From Mycocentrospora acerina (taxonomy: Eukaryota; Ascomycota; Dothideomycetes; Pleosporales): a DNA stretch of 64,000 nucleotides. The stretch covers positions 868,001 to 932,000 of the forward strand of contig JAKUHH010000150.1 in NCBI GenBank assembly GCA_022701365.1, written 5' to 3'. Position 1 is the stretch's first letter, and each line of letters begins with the position of its first letter. The notes beneath the pieces were generated by a model. The model was not told where the DNA came from. It was given only the letters and a program-made list of their open reading frames with translations, and did no database searches. Position numbers and translations under genes: made by a program. Shown here one piece after another: positions 23,869 to 35,632 of this stretch.

Positions 23869-24445
23869 CTACGACTCGATACTCAACGCCTTCAACCCCA
23901 CAATCTTCTTCTCCTTCTCATCTACCGCAACAACCCAATACTCACTCCTCGTCCCATCAATCCCGACCCTGAATATCTTGACCTCCCCATTCCCTGCCTC
24001 CTTCACCTTATCAACCACAGTCTTATACTGAGTCTCAAACCCCTTCAGTCCAACCTCCTCCACTTCTCTCTCCCCTCCAAGCAGCCTCCTCAAATCGTCT
24101 ATGACAAGCGTCAGCCCAAATCACGCATCTTGTACACACACAAACGTATACAAGGCCCGATTACGTCAACAATCAGAACACCTCAACCTCAACCCCCCAT
24201 AAAATAAAGGAACACGTACCTGCATCCACACTTTCCCCCTTGTATTTCAACGCAACAGGCTCAAACAACTCATCCGCTTCACTAACGTAGTACTCCTCCA
24301 CACCCTCAAGCACCTTCGGCACTGCAGTGTCCACGCTCTTCGTCCCGTACGTCTTCTTCTCTCCTCCTGAACTCTGTTGCCCTGCAGGAGCAGAGTCCTG
24401 GTTCGCCTTTTCTAGGAACGCGGCGTACTCGGCATCGGATGACAT
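23869..24445 (-). CDS. Small protein resembling nuclease A inhibitor (NuiA-like)
   Basis: Model: complement(join(23869..24098,24220..24445)), 151 aa with a 121-nt intron (GTACGT/CATAG). After a Gly/Ser/Lys-rich start it contains YYVSEADELFEPVALK, then a helical acidic part, then EVKIFRVGIDG and a strand ending KIVGLKALSIES. This order matches my memory of the NuiA-like family: a Y-x-S-E-x-D-x-P/L-F-E-P-V motif, then K-[VI]-[FY]-R-V-G, then G-L-K/T at the end. NuiA of Anabaena inhibits the non-specific nuclease NucA; the role of fungal members is unknown. The frame stays open upstream to an ATG at 24667, adding 74 residues rich in Arg, Ser and Thr with almost no acidic residues, which looks like a mitochondrial presequence. 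The start at 24445 is the conservative choice. Confidence 0.65.
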
Positions 24446-25176
24446 TGTGCGTTTGGATATAGAGGTAAAGCGGTGGCGGTAATGATGGTGGTGGTGAGCA
24501 AGTACCGGGCTACGTGTTCGTGATGCGGTGGTAGTGGAACAAGAAGAGGATAAAAGTTTGCAGTTGGCGAGTTGTTTGTTTTGACGGATTACTTGAGATG
24601 CAGTAGGGGGGTTGAAACTTAATATCTGTGTTAAGGCGCGTGAGGAGCGTTGTAAAGACCTGCTCATTGTTTTGCGCAGGTTGCCGATGACGCAACGGGT
24701 CAGAGCTGCAGGGCAGGTGCAATGTGGGCGGTCTCGTGGGGAGCTCTGCAGTCCAAGCCCCACACCAAGAGCCCAACTCGAACAAACGTTTGCACATCTT
24801 CACTCAATGTGCGTGCTATTGCCTCGTAAAATCATATTTTTTGTAAAGTTTTGAATAGATAATGCTATTTCATTTTATGGAACAAATACAAACAAAAACA
24901 AACTTCCCACAAAGGGGAATACCAAGCTACAATCGTAGCCCTATCGCTCGCCCTGCCTCATCGCCATTTGATCTTGAGGGATAGTCGACCACGAAACTTC
25001 GTTCAACTCCTACTGAATGTTGCTCGAACCATCGAGACAGATAGCGGCCGTAATAAAGGCACATTGTAGTGCAACATAGCGATCAGGCATTAAACTTGAT
25101 GGCTACATTATTATGCAAGTCAGCGGTACTACATGACGGTAGTAGCCATTCATAGTGCACATCGAACTGTGCCGAC
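24446..25176. other. Intergenic between NuiA-like gene and SSN6
   Basis: 731 bp between two minus-strand genes. The part nearest 24446 is the leader or N-terminal extension of the NuiA-like gene (to 24667). The remainder is AT-rich, as expected for a promoter and an SSN6 3' end. I see no other gene. Confidence 0.5.
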
Positions 25177-28021
25177 TCATGATTTCTGCTCAACCGGAGT
25201 GGGCACGTGAGTCACACCATTGGTGGGGTTACGCGGGCTCTCATGCTCAGGCTTGGCCACGCTGGCCTTGGTATCATCGCCTTCATCATCGTAGTCCTCA
25301 TCAACATCTACACGTCGAGCAGCAGGCTCATGGTGCTCTGGCCGGTCCTGTTTTGGCTTGGGTGTCTCTGACATACGAGGCAGGGGCTGCGCAGGTCCTA
25401 TTGACGGAAGAGATGGTGGGTGGTGAGCAGCCTCAGAGGGGTGGTAGCCGTCATTGAACCGACGAGGATCAGGAGCATCCTTGGGGCTTTGACGAGGCAC
25501 TTGTGGAGATGACATGCGGTGTGGCGGAGTAGGACGACGGCTATGTGACTCCTCGAGTTTCTGACGCTTCTCATCGTTGGAAGGTGCCTTGACACTCATA
25601 TGATCACTTCCTTCCCACTCTCGAACTCGTTTCGGAGGAGCAGTTGGCGGACGATCGTCGCGGTCTCGCGCCGCTGCTTCAGCTGCGGCCAAGGCAGAGG
25701 CTGGTGGAGGAGCACCGCTAGCGATGCCACTGCTAGCAGAAGGATCAGGATGGTGCTGGTATGTTCCTTGAAGAGCATTGCGCGGGGACCCTGCACGAGC
25801 CTCGACAATGGGGCGAACTTCTGGGGGTGGGCTGCTAGGACGTCCATAAGATGGTAAAGGCCCTTGGCCCAGTCCATGGCTTGGTGGGCCCTGCAGTCCC
25901 GTAGGAGGAGGAGGCGGTGGAGGTGGCACACTGCCCGCATGTGGACCGTAGTTGGGATTCGAGATACGATTAGGCTGCGGTGGCTGCTGGGGCTGGTGAT
26001 GAGGAGGAGGCGGTGGCGGCTGCGCATGAGGCATCTGTGGAGTGAGTTGTGGCGGCTGAGGGTGGTAGGGGCTTGGGGCAACATGATGCGTTTTGGGAGA
26101 AGGCGACATGCCTCGACGCATAGGTCCAGGGCCTGGAGGTGGCGGTCCGACAGGACCAGAGGGGCCAGGACCATTAGTAGAAGGTCGCTGAGGTTCTGGG
26201 TATGCCCTCGGCGGCTCTTGTCTTGGGCTCACAGGTCGCTGTGGAACATGTTGAGCTGGTGGCCGGATACCCTCACGCTGCTCATAGGGATTCAGCTGCT
26301 GAGGGGGGAGGCCAGGGTCACGAATTTGAGCCAAGGGGCGGTCCCAACCGGGAGCACCCAAAGCGGGCGGGGCAGGGCCCTGTGGAGGCTGCTGAGGTTG
26401 AGGAGCACCCCATTGCGGAGCAGCAGGCCCATGAACAGAAGCTGGCTGGTAAGCCTGAGGATGTACGTCCTGTGGAATTGGAGCATGACCCTGGTTAGGC
26501 GCGCCTGCTGAGGCTTGGCCGTTCTGGAGAAGCTGTAGGCGAGCTTTTATGTGTACGTTAGACGGATCAAGGTCTGCCGCACGCTGGTATGCATCTAGTG
26601 CATCAGCTGTTTGATTGTTGCAAGATTCGTACTGGGTTGCGGTTAGAAATTTTACTTCGCAAAGACGACTGCTAAGCACTTACCAGGGTACCAAGGTCGT
26701 ACCAAACCTCTGAGATGTTGGGATTCAAACGGATGGCGCGAGAGTATGCATCAAGGGCGTCGCGATACTGGTTGATCTGGTAGTAGAGCACGCCAATGCT
26801 GCACCAGAAGGTTGGGTTTCTGCCGTCGCGGTATACAGCCTGTTGATACGCTTCATACGCCTTGGGGTATTTTTGCTGTGACATGTAGCAACGACCAAGT
26901 AAGTACCAGCTCTGTGCGTCGTTTTGGTCTGTGTCATGCAGTCAGTAAAATGCTTGTAGTTATAGAGGGCAGGTGGCACAAACCTGAAGCGACCGACTTC
27001 TCAAGGTACTCAATGGCCTGCTCCTGGCTGGCGTAATTAGTGCTCTGCTGGTGGTGTAGCCAACCTAGCTGCTGGAGGACCTTGGCGTGATTTGGATCGC
27101 GCTCAAGTACTCGGCGGTAGGCGCCCTTAGCGGCTTCAAACTCTTTCTGCTGCTCATAAACGTGACCAATCTGGAACCAGATGTCCTCTTCGGTCAACGG
27201 CCGAGGCGGGTTGGAGACAATGTACTTGAAGCACTTGATTGACGTTAGTGAATGCTGCGTAACGTGTAAGAGCAATACTCACATCCAGACTCTGGTTAAA
27301 CTTCTGTTGCTGCTTGTATATTATGCCTAGACGAAAGTAGATCTCGTTTGCCTTTTCGAAGTTGGGCTCCATGCGCATAACCTGCGAGAAGGCTTCTTCG
27401 GCGTGCTCGAGAGATCCATAGCGATCGTAAAGGATGCCAATTCCGTACCAGAGTTTAGGTTCCTGAAGCGAGGTCAATGGATTGAACGTGGAGGGTGGGT
27501 GCGGAAAGCTTACCTTGGGATCAGATAGATGATACAATGCTTGCTGGTAGGCAGAGTAGGCCTGTTGCAAGTCGTCCATCATCAAATAGCAATGGCCAAG
27601 GCTGCCCCAAACATCGCCGTTTGCAGGTTCAACTTTCAGAACAATACGAAGGTATTCAACAGCTTGAGGGAAGGCATCTTTGGTGCGCAAAATGCACGCG
27701 ATGCCCTGCAATGCTGGCACAGACCATTGGTTGTGCTTCAGCGCGTGCTGGTAACATTCCATGGCACCATCCCAGTCGTGCATCTGCTCCGACAATGAAC
27801 CTGGGACCAGTTAGCGGGGCGGCGCAGAGATGGGCATGATGATCAGCGTGCATACCCAGCTGGTTCCAGACAGCCTCAGTCAGCTGCGCAAGATACTGCG
27901 ACGATGTCTTTGGTTGAGTAGCATGTGGCGGGTGGCCATTTGCCTGCGCATGGGCAAGATGCGGCACGCCATGGTGTGGAGGCATGCCCGTCGTGGGCGA
28001 GGGCTGCTGGTGGCTCGCCAT
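25177..28021 (-). CDS. SSN6: TPR transcriptional corepressor Ssn6/Cyc8
   Basis: Model: complement(join(25177..26631,26684..26928,26984..27233,27283..27462,27514..27800,27856..28021)), 860 aa, six exons with introns of 49-55 nt and phases all matched. Residues from about 45 to 400 form consecutive TPRs that align with yeast Cyc8 by eye, including NQLGSLSEQMHDWDGAMECY, KLWYGIGILYDRYG, SLDCFKYIVSNPPRPLTEED, LQQLGWLHHQQ and SWYLLGRCYMSQQKYPKAY. The C-terminal half is Pro/Gln/His-rich and disordered, ending in an acidic DEDYDDEGDD stretch. Ssn6 with Tup1 (RcoA in Aspergillus) forms the general corepressor recruited by CreA and other DNA-binding factors in the nucleus. The first ATG of the 166-nt first exon is the start. 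A gene-free region of 5 kb lies upstream. Confidence 0.96.
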
Positions 28022-31000
28022 GACTGCTGGTTCAGATTGACACGCGCCTGAACGGCAGCGTCGCGACCAGCGGGGACGGGGCGGTCGACGGTAAGTAAGT
28101 CAGGACGTGAGCCGACCACAATGTCGCCAGGCTAGCCGGGTGCATCAGTACGCGTAAGTCATGCATGGCGTGGAGTGGGAGGACATACTGCTGAGGGAAC
28201 GCGCGCCTCACAAGCGTGCCGCGTGGGTGCTGGGCGAGGTGTGGAGAGAGGCAGGCGCAGAGAACAACCAACGGCAGCGCGCACGGGAACACCGACCGAT
28301 GAGGCAAGCGTGGCACGATCAGACAGCAGTGACGATGCACCAGCGGTAGATGGGCTAAAGTGGCCCTGTGTTGGGGTGGGATGCGCGAGATGGGGCCTGA
28401 TGCAGAAGAGAGCGAGGGCTACTGGGGAGAGCTGAGGAAGTTGCGAGAGGGAAAGCAGAAGGGCAGGCGCTCCCCAACGCTCTTTACAGGACGTGGGTTA
28501 GGGTTCGCAAGGATGTCTGATGTAGAAGGGACCACTCGCTAAAAGGTGTGGGCCGGGCCCGCTAAACCAGCAAGCCACAGCGGGCGTGCACCCCAAGCTT
28601 GTATGACCCGTTGCAGCAAATTGCAAGGCTCCCACCATCTGCCTCCCCCCGGCGCGCTTCCTCCACTGCATCCGCCTGCTGTCGCTGCATGCGCGCCGCT
28701 ATTGTTGCCGCCGTGTTTGCCCAGACCTGCCTCCATGAAACACGGTGCTGCTCGGGGCACAATCAGCCTCACCCTGTTCGGTTTGGAAACCCTAAATCGT
28801 TTGACGCGGGTCTGTCACCCCGGTGTGCAGATGGCGATTCGGCACCGTTCAACCCAGGTTCCTGTGTCGGCTCCGCTCTTCGGCTGGTTGGCTGCAAGGG
28901 TACTTCCGCCTCGTCTTGATGAGAACAGGCGTGACCATATAAGCACGCCGTAGTTATTGTCCACGACAAAGCGGAGTATTTCACGCAGTGACGAAGAGGA
29001 TTTTTTCTCCCCATCTTCCACGTAGCATGCATCTTTCTACAACGTAAACGTGCGTTTCTTGGGCTGGCCTTAGCCTGGTTCGGTTTGTAGCGGAGCGACG
29101 ACCTGGGGAGAGGCGCCTGCATGTCCCAGCCACCACCATGTGGACAGTGATCCCGTCACGCTGTGGCCAACAAGCAACACAATTAAACTCACGACAAGGC
29201 AGCCATAGACTTGGGAAACACATATATTTAAGATCCTCCGCAAAAGGGGTATGGAGCAGAGCCGGCGACGACGAGTCCCTGTACAACATCATCTCGATTA
29301 GCAACTAAACGGCACTGTACGGCTGATGGCGCCACGAGAATCTGGGCTCAAGCAAACGGCTCCTTGCCTTGCAGCACTCGACGGGACGCAAAAGGCCGCA
29401 AGTAGGGTGGTCGCACCGAGGCGCACGAGGCGGGCAGGCAATGATTGACGATGGATGATCGCCAAGCATAAGTCTCTCCACAGCCATCTTCGAATCATTC
29501 AAGCTTCCACTAGCGCGCTCGGCGCTTCTTGGCACCTATCCATGTGCCCTCCGCTCCCGTCGTCGGCAAAAAAGCTCGTGTCATACCCAACCAAACCCTG
29601 TCACCGTCCGCATTCTGACAAGAGCCTGGCGTTTGTTGGCGCATAAGTTTGTAGCTGGGATGTTGCTGCCAAGCTTGCATTGAATTGCGATGCAGCAGGC
29701 CATTGGTCTTTTTGGCGTCAGCCCCTCGACCGAAGATTACGCAAAAATCACCCTGGCCGACCTGCAGCCACCATGAACGAAGATGTGACGAGGGGCGCAT
29801 CTGTCGATGCACTATCCGGGGCTTGGCTTGCTCGGGGCAGTGTGACCGGAAAAAGACGTCGCGCCGCCGCTAGAACCCGTGAACCGACCTCACAAAATCT
29901 GGGCGTGCGCCGTGTCGGGGTCCACGTGAAACCTTACGGAAGCTGGTCCACTAAATCACCGCCACACATTGTGGAGTGGATCCATCCAGGGGGCTGCGCG
30001 TCATCAGTCAGCCGGAAGCGAGCCGGGACGAAACAAACTGGACGCGAACCAAAAGGGAAGGTCATGAGTTTTCTACATAGATATACTTTTGCACGAGCCC
30101 TCGAGTTTGCATCGTTGACGGGAGTTTCCTTCTAGATTTGACAAATCCTTGGCGCGAACATCCATTAATATCTAGTCAGCTGTCCGCATGAATCGAAACA
30201 CGCCAGCAGTGAGTTTCACCTCATCGTGCTCTGTTTGATTACAGCCCTACAGTATCGAATCTTCAAAGGGGCATCGAGGACATTCTAACTGGTAGCATGA
30301 CTAACACTGTCTCCCCAGCCTTGCTACAGTCCCCCTGATTTACAAGCTAGCTTCCTAGCATCTGTGAGATAATTTAGAATCGGCCAGACAAGTTGCACAC
30401 TCAATAAAGGTTGGTATACACAACGCAGTTGGAAGGTTGTTCGTTGACCCTCGAAAGGGGAATGTTGCATTACACCTCAATTTTCGATCGTCCGGCCCTT
30501 TTGCATCGCTCATATAATGATCTGCAGTTTGTGCAGCCTATCAACCGTAGCATTTCGGATCTGTTGCCTGACAAGCGTTGCCCAACGTGGCGTTCATTGT
30601 ACAACGCAGCCTTTCGTATCCATACAAGCAAACAAAAACACCCAGACCAGGCCAAGCTCAGATACGAAAAACCGTTCTCAATGAAGATGTATGCACACGA
30701 GCCGCCTGCCAGGATGCAGCCCCCAGCTGCGCTTCCGGATCTACAATGCTCCTATGCTTGCCTGTCGTGACCACAGCACTACACATCCGACTGTTACACG
30801 ACGCCTGCATACTTGCGCTTGTATGCATGTACACTGCAGACAACCAATTTATAGCCAACGGCGCAGCATGTTGTGCGTCGAGAATATCCATTCACCGCAA
30901 CATGTGTTTCGTCAGAGGTCAGCTATCTAGAACAATGTTCCTTGGCTTATTGCTTCTTCCTTTCCGGTGATGTGTCGGAGAGTCAGGGCTTGCATGACGC

Positions 31001-33087
31001 TATCTACTGTCATTAACTGATCGGCACATCGCGTGGTTTAAAGTAGTTAGTACGGTACGGATGGTTGCTGACGGGTGGAGGGTGGCAGGTTGCGTAAATA
31101 GCAGTAGCATGACGATATGGCGAGTTCCCTTGATTGATGCCCACCACATGGCTTGGGTATTGAAGAGACGATTGTCGAATTGCTGCCAAAGCTGAACTTA
31201 GGGATTAACTTCCCACACCTCAGACATACCGCCATCAACGCCCCCTAACGTCGACTCATTTCTCCCTCCCTCTCTCACGCTCGTGCAAACTCCTCGCCAC
31301 AAAATCACTCCCCTCGTCGCAGCGCATCCTCGCATATGTCGCGTACGTACGTGCGGGGTGGGTAAAAGTGGAGCTCATTCGCTCGACCACGACCACGACA
31401 TCTGCGCAGCGCAGCGCAAACTGTCCTTTCCGACATTCCAGCCCGGCCGCACGGGTTAAGTGAAAATAATGCAGGCCATCTCGATCGGGGTGGTTAAACG
31501 ACTTTCATCAAGGCGGCACGGCTGCGCCGTTGGTTTTTAGCCTTTCCCGCCTGGGGTGGGTGCAGATGCACGGATTTGCTTCGTTGCAAGGGCGAAAAAT
31601 AGAAACAGAAATAAGCCTTGGATTTTTTTAAAAGAAGATGAGGATGCGAAAGGAAAGAGCGAGAGCAAAAAATTACCGTCTGGTGGATTGCGCTTTACCC
31701 AGATTTTGTGCTTGGCTGTGCTGCGTCTAGAGTCGTGGTTCTTGACTAGGCGGCCTTTTCTTTGAAAACGTCAGCAGTAAGATGTAGGGTGATTGTGAGA
31801 TTTGCCGTGTCCTGAAAAACGGGGAAATAACTGCGGGGGGGGTTTCGACTTTTCTTCCGCTTCCTTCCCCTCCCGCACATAATTGAACGGGTGTTGTGAT
31901 TGAATACACCATAATGCGTCTAGTCCATCAAATTGCGCAAGGAGCAATGGGTATTTTATATTTTCGCACTCGCTACTCATGAAGTACATGAGTTACAGGT
32001 ATGCATACTAGTGATGGATGCATAATCCATTGAACCCACCCTTTGATGTGGGTGCTAAAATGTCGTTTCATGTCGAAAAAACATCGTACGATCAGAAGCA
32101 ACACAGATGTAGAGATGACTACCCCACCATCCTTATTCTCGCTGCGCAGCCTGACCTGGATCCTGAATGGATGAAACTCCCCCACGCCACCAGAATCTAC
32201 GGCAATAGGCACTCCAAGACCTCCTTGACCCCCACAGGCTAGACGTCGACCCATGGGTCCTGCATTACGCATCAGAAGATCGACGAGGGAATGAGGGTTA
32301 TTAAAAATTAAGGTAGCATGGTTTGGTCAGCAAGAAGTGAACAACTAAGTTTTGTGTTTGACGGGGTGATGCATCATCTCATCCGACGCTGCCTGGCAAT
32401 GGAATACCTTCGCTGCTCGTAACAACCAGAAAGGTGCTAAATTCTTGTGAAACCTGCTGTTTGTGCGATGAGAAAGTCTTCTACATAGTTGATCAATCAT
32501 GACAGTGATGATGATGTGTATACCTCACCGAGTCTCTGGGTAGTCATTGTCTGGCACAGAGTGTGATTGCACATGCACCGTTACTCTGTGCGATTCTATA
32601 TTTTGTGGTAATACAGCGTGTTTGATTGGTAGCGTGGTTGGTGCTGCTACTACCTGTGTCATCTTCACATGACATAGATGTCTGCGTGCATGCCCTCCCG
32701 ATTGATGTAGTTTATGCCGTTCTGTTGGTCTGGTACGGATAAATGAAATAGGAAGCATTGAGGCTGTGAATATCGACAAAACGTGATATGCATAGAGAAG
32801 ATATTTTGTATAGCTAAAGAAGCTTGACTTTATATGCTTTTCCAAGTCACAATCAATTTCTGAGATGAGCCGGAGACAAAATTGCGTAGCTAACACGTGC
32901 ACTGTTTACGCATAGGCAAATTGCTACATGTCATCACAAAAGTTCGAATGGCTTACACGACATGAACCTAGACTGTATTGTGGTATTGAGCGATATGTAC
33001 AGATACTGTGTGCTGCAAATCCCAGTCTATGATCCATGCATCCTTGTTTGAAATCAGTGCATCCTGAGCTATGCCGTAGCTAGCTAT
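28022..33087. promoter_or_regulatory. 5-kb gene-free region upstream of SSN6
   Basis: 5066 bp between the SSN6 start and the COX12 stop, both on the minus strand. All open frames are short and overlap each other on several frames without domain similarity. The region is GC-balanced up to about 30 kb and more AT-rich near 32-33 kb. No transposon ends, tRNA or inverted repeats were recognised. It could hold SSN6 5' leader exons or non-coding transcripts. Confidence 0.5.
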
Positions 33088-33636
33088 TTACTGGTCAAGA
33101 CGGACGGGGAAGATACCCGAATCTGTCGTGTGTTAGTGGAGTTTTTTTGTTAATGCTGACTATCTCGACTCACCGCGCTGGTCGTCCCATCGCGATGTCC
33201 AGGCACTGGGGCACAGCGACTTGTACGCCAACATGAACTGTTTTGCATCAGTATTCGCTCTTCCCTCCAAACCAATTCCAAGAGGAGCGCACCTGGCGGC
33301 AGGGGGCAAATTCCTCGCCCTTGGCAGTGATGCACTTGTGGTAGTCGACGTAGTTTTGCCAGCAGTGCTTGGTCTGGTTTTGGTTGGGGAAGCGGGCGTC
33401 GAAGCCTAGAGAGCGCGGGAGCGGGTCAGTGTCTTCTTGGCGCAAATTGGTGGCGGGCGAATATGTATTTGCAGGCTGTGTGGGCACTGTGGGAGTTCTG
33501 GGGCAGGCGTACCAGCTGTGAAGTGAGGAGTTAGCTATCAGTCGGCTACAGCGCGGGCCGGGGCGCGGAAGAGCTCACCAGTCACAAACTTGAAGGGCTT
33601 GGTTACAAGCTCGTCGCCATTTTCGTTGTCGGACAT
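33088..33636 (-). CDS. COX12: Cytochrome c oxidase subunit VIb (Cox12)
   Basis: Model: complement(join(33088..33122,33174..33237,33293..33405,33579..33636)), 89 aa, near the usual 80-90. Introns are 51, 55 and 173 nt. The second junction joins CRQ to FMLAYKSLCPSAW. The twin-cysteine pattern of the family is present: CWQNYVDYHKC (C-x9-C) and CRQFMLAYKSLC (C-x10-C), within DARFPNQNQTKHCWQNY. Such proteins are imported into the intermembrane space by Mia40 and bind the outer side of complex IV at the dimer interface. The start MSDNENGDEL is the only ATG of the short first exon. The gene is divergent from a B12D-family gene, 229 bp apart. Confidence 0.96.
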
Positions 33637-33865
33637 GATTGCGGTGGGTGGTCTCGTGTTGGGAGGGCGGGAGCAGTGGCAATGGCAAGGCAAAGGCGTC
33701 GTGACGAAGTTCAAGTGAGGTTGGCGATGGTCTGACTGGGCACGGTTCATTAGCGACACGGCAATTTCCGGCTGAGGCAAGCTCCCCAACTTGAACATCA
33801 CGACAAGTTGACGCACCCGCACCAGCGACTCCCCACAACGCACCGCACCCACCACCACCGACACC
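33637..33865. promoter_or_regulatory. Shared 229-bp promoter of COX12 and the B12D-family gene
   Basis: Only 229 bp separate the two divergent start codons. I looked for a CCAAT box (Hap complex), the usual driver of respiratory genes, and did not see one on either strand. Regulation therefore cannot be assigned. Confidence 0.6.
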
Positions 33866-34403
33866 ATGTTCAAGGCTACCAGGGTTATGGCTATGCAGCC
33901 GACACGCATGATGGCTATGCAGCCCACGCGCATGATGGCCATGCGCGCGAGCCCGCAGCTGTTCATGAGGCAGACACTGCGCATGCGCAGCCCTGTGCCG
34001 GTGCGTTACACGGCCGCCACACACTGAGGACGATGGCTAACTAGGAAACAGAAGGAGGAGCACGGCGGTAAGCCAATTGGCTGAGGTGTGGCACGCCAGG
34101 ACGTGAATTGACGATTATGCAGCTCATACCGCATCCCAGCGTCTGCGCCAACTCAAGAACATCCCCACTGAGATTTGGCCCGTTAGTAAGTGCACCTTCC
34201 TGCACAATAAACCACTGGATCGCCGCTAACATATGTACAGTCTTGGTCGTCGCGTAAGTCCCCCTGCGCTCGCTAGGAGGAGGTCTGTGATAGTGGTCTG
34301 ACATATTCACAGCATCGCCGTCGGAGCCGCCGTCTTCTCGCTCATCCGCAAACTCGTCGTCGACAGGACTCTCCGCCTGAAGAGGCAGGGCAAGTTCGAG
34401 TAG
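33866..34403 (+). CDS. B12D/NDUFA4 (MLRQ)-family small mitochondrial membrane protein
   Basis: Model: join(33866..34000,34052..34067,34123..34185,34241..34253,34313..34403), 105 aa. Two exons are very short, 16 and 13 nt; each is flanked by good splice sites (AG/..GTAAGC and CAG/..GTAAGT) and is needed to keep the frame. The N-terminus is Arg/Met-rich, as in a mitochondrial presequence, and contains a tandem MAMQPTRM duplication. After KEEHGAHTASQRLRQLKNIP comes one membrane helix (PVILVVAIAVGAAVFSLIRKL) and the basic end VDRTLRLKRQGKFE. In mammals NDUFA4, first listed under complex I, is a complex IV subunit. The fungal proteins of this family are usually annotated as NADH-ubiquinone reductase MLRQ subunit. 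The exact complex in this organism is not known. Confidence 0.85.
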
Positions 34404-34787
34404 ATGCTTTTAGAATGCATTCGAAGAGGCTCGGAGATGAGCGAGCAATGTGTATAAATGACGTGGGGGGTAGTCAAGTCTGTCACCGAAAGTACCAGCC
34501 AAAAAATGGATTTCGTTCGTGCTCAGTCTCGAAGGACATGTTTGAATGTGCATGTAGAAGGATTTGCTATACCGTGTGGCAGAAATGTGTTGATTTCTTC
34601 AAGCCGTCTGTGATCCGCGTGTTCATGCTGGCATTTTTGGGCTTGTTGCTTTGTGATGCCCCACAGTCCGTATTAGAATTGTAGAATGGAGTCGAACTAT
34701 ACATTGCAATCAAAGGTATCTGAGTTTGAGACCCGTACGCCAAAACGCCTTGCTTCACTTTGAACCCCTCCAACCTAGACTCCTTCC
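34404..34787. other. Convergent intergenic gap
   Basis: 384 bp between the stop codons of the B12D-family gene (+) and the RRM gene (-). No gene or site recognised. Confidence 0.6.
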
Positions 34788-35309
34788 TCACACCAGCTTG
34801 GGCCCAGCCTCGTCGAGCCCTTCCAACCCTTGCATCGGATCCATGGGCCCGTTTGACTCCTCCTGTGCTTGCTCGGTGGCTTGACGATCCTCTTCGCTCA
34901 CAGCATGCTTAGCCAGCCAACCCTCCTGTTATTTGTTAGCTATTCCCCCATAAGAGATGAGTTAAAAAGTCAGTTGTACCTGCTCCCAAATCGCCGTCTT
35001 GCTCCCAAGCCCCTCGTTGGACTCTTTTTGTGGCTTGGCAGCTGCTACTTTGATAACCTGGCCGTACAACTCGCTTCGGTCCATGTTGTCAATAGCGTCT
35101 GCCGCATCTGCCGCTGTCTCAAACTCAACATATCCAAACCCTCGATGCGCCTCTTTCGCGTTTGGGAGGTCCGGTTTTGGCAGGTTGACTTCGACGATAT
35201 CGCCAAAGGGTAGGAAGGCGTGGTACACCGTCTGTTGGGTGACGGCCTGGTCGAGGCCGCCGACGAATACCGTGGCTTTCAGGCGAGAAGTGTCGGCGAG
35301 ATTTGACAT
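34788..35309 (-). CDS. Single-RRM protein like the N-terminus of cyclophilin E
   Basis: Model: complement(join(34788..34925,34980..35309)), 155 aa, with one 54-nt intron (GTACAA/ACAG, phase 0). One RRM fills residues 10-90: RNP2 as VFVGGL and RNP1 as RGFGYVEF, with the linker VYHAFLPFGDIVEVNLPKP. The ELYGQVIKVAAAKPQ end of the RRM is typical of the cyclophilin-33/PPIE RRM. No isomerase domain follows; the tail is acidic and short (EEDRQATEQAQEE). Fungal proteins of this type are stand-alone RRM factors, probably spliceosome-linked by similarity. Divergent from SEC31 with 323 bp between starts. Confidence 0.88.
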
Positions 35310-35632
35310 GGCTGCTTATTTCGAAGATTCTTGCTGTCTAAGACTGTGTTCCGGTCGCTGGGGAAGAGATGGGATTTGATGTCACGTGCACGTCCGTCGG
35401 ACCCACCATGCCAAGACGACTGGTTGTAAGGGTGAGGACAGGTGGATGTCGAAGGTGAAGCACATCGCCGCCTTGCAATTACGTCTGGATCCAGACACAC
35501 TGCGGACATTGCTTCTTCCACGTATACCTCTCCAGCAAACTCCATAAGAATCTGCGATTCCTCCCTTATTTTGACTGTGTTCCTTGTTCACAACTCGCTC
35601 CACTTGACGCTCCGGTGCGACCATCGCCCGCC
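35310..35632. promoter_or_regulatory. Divergent promoter of the RRM gene and SEC31, with a CACGTG E-box
   Basis: 323 bp between two divergent starts. A palindromic CACGTG lies at 35383-35388, inside GTCACGTGCACG. Such a site could bind bHLH factors; no other element is assigned. Confidence 0.5.
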
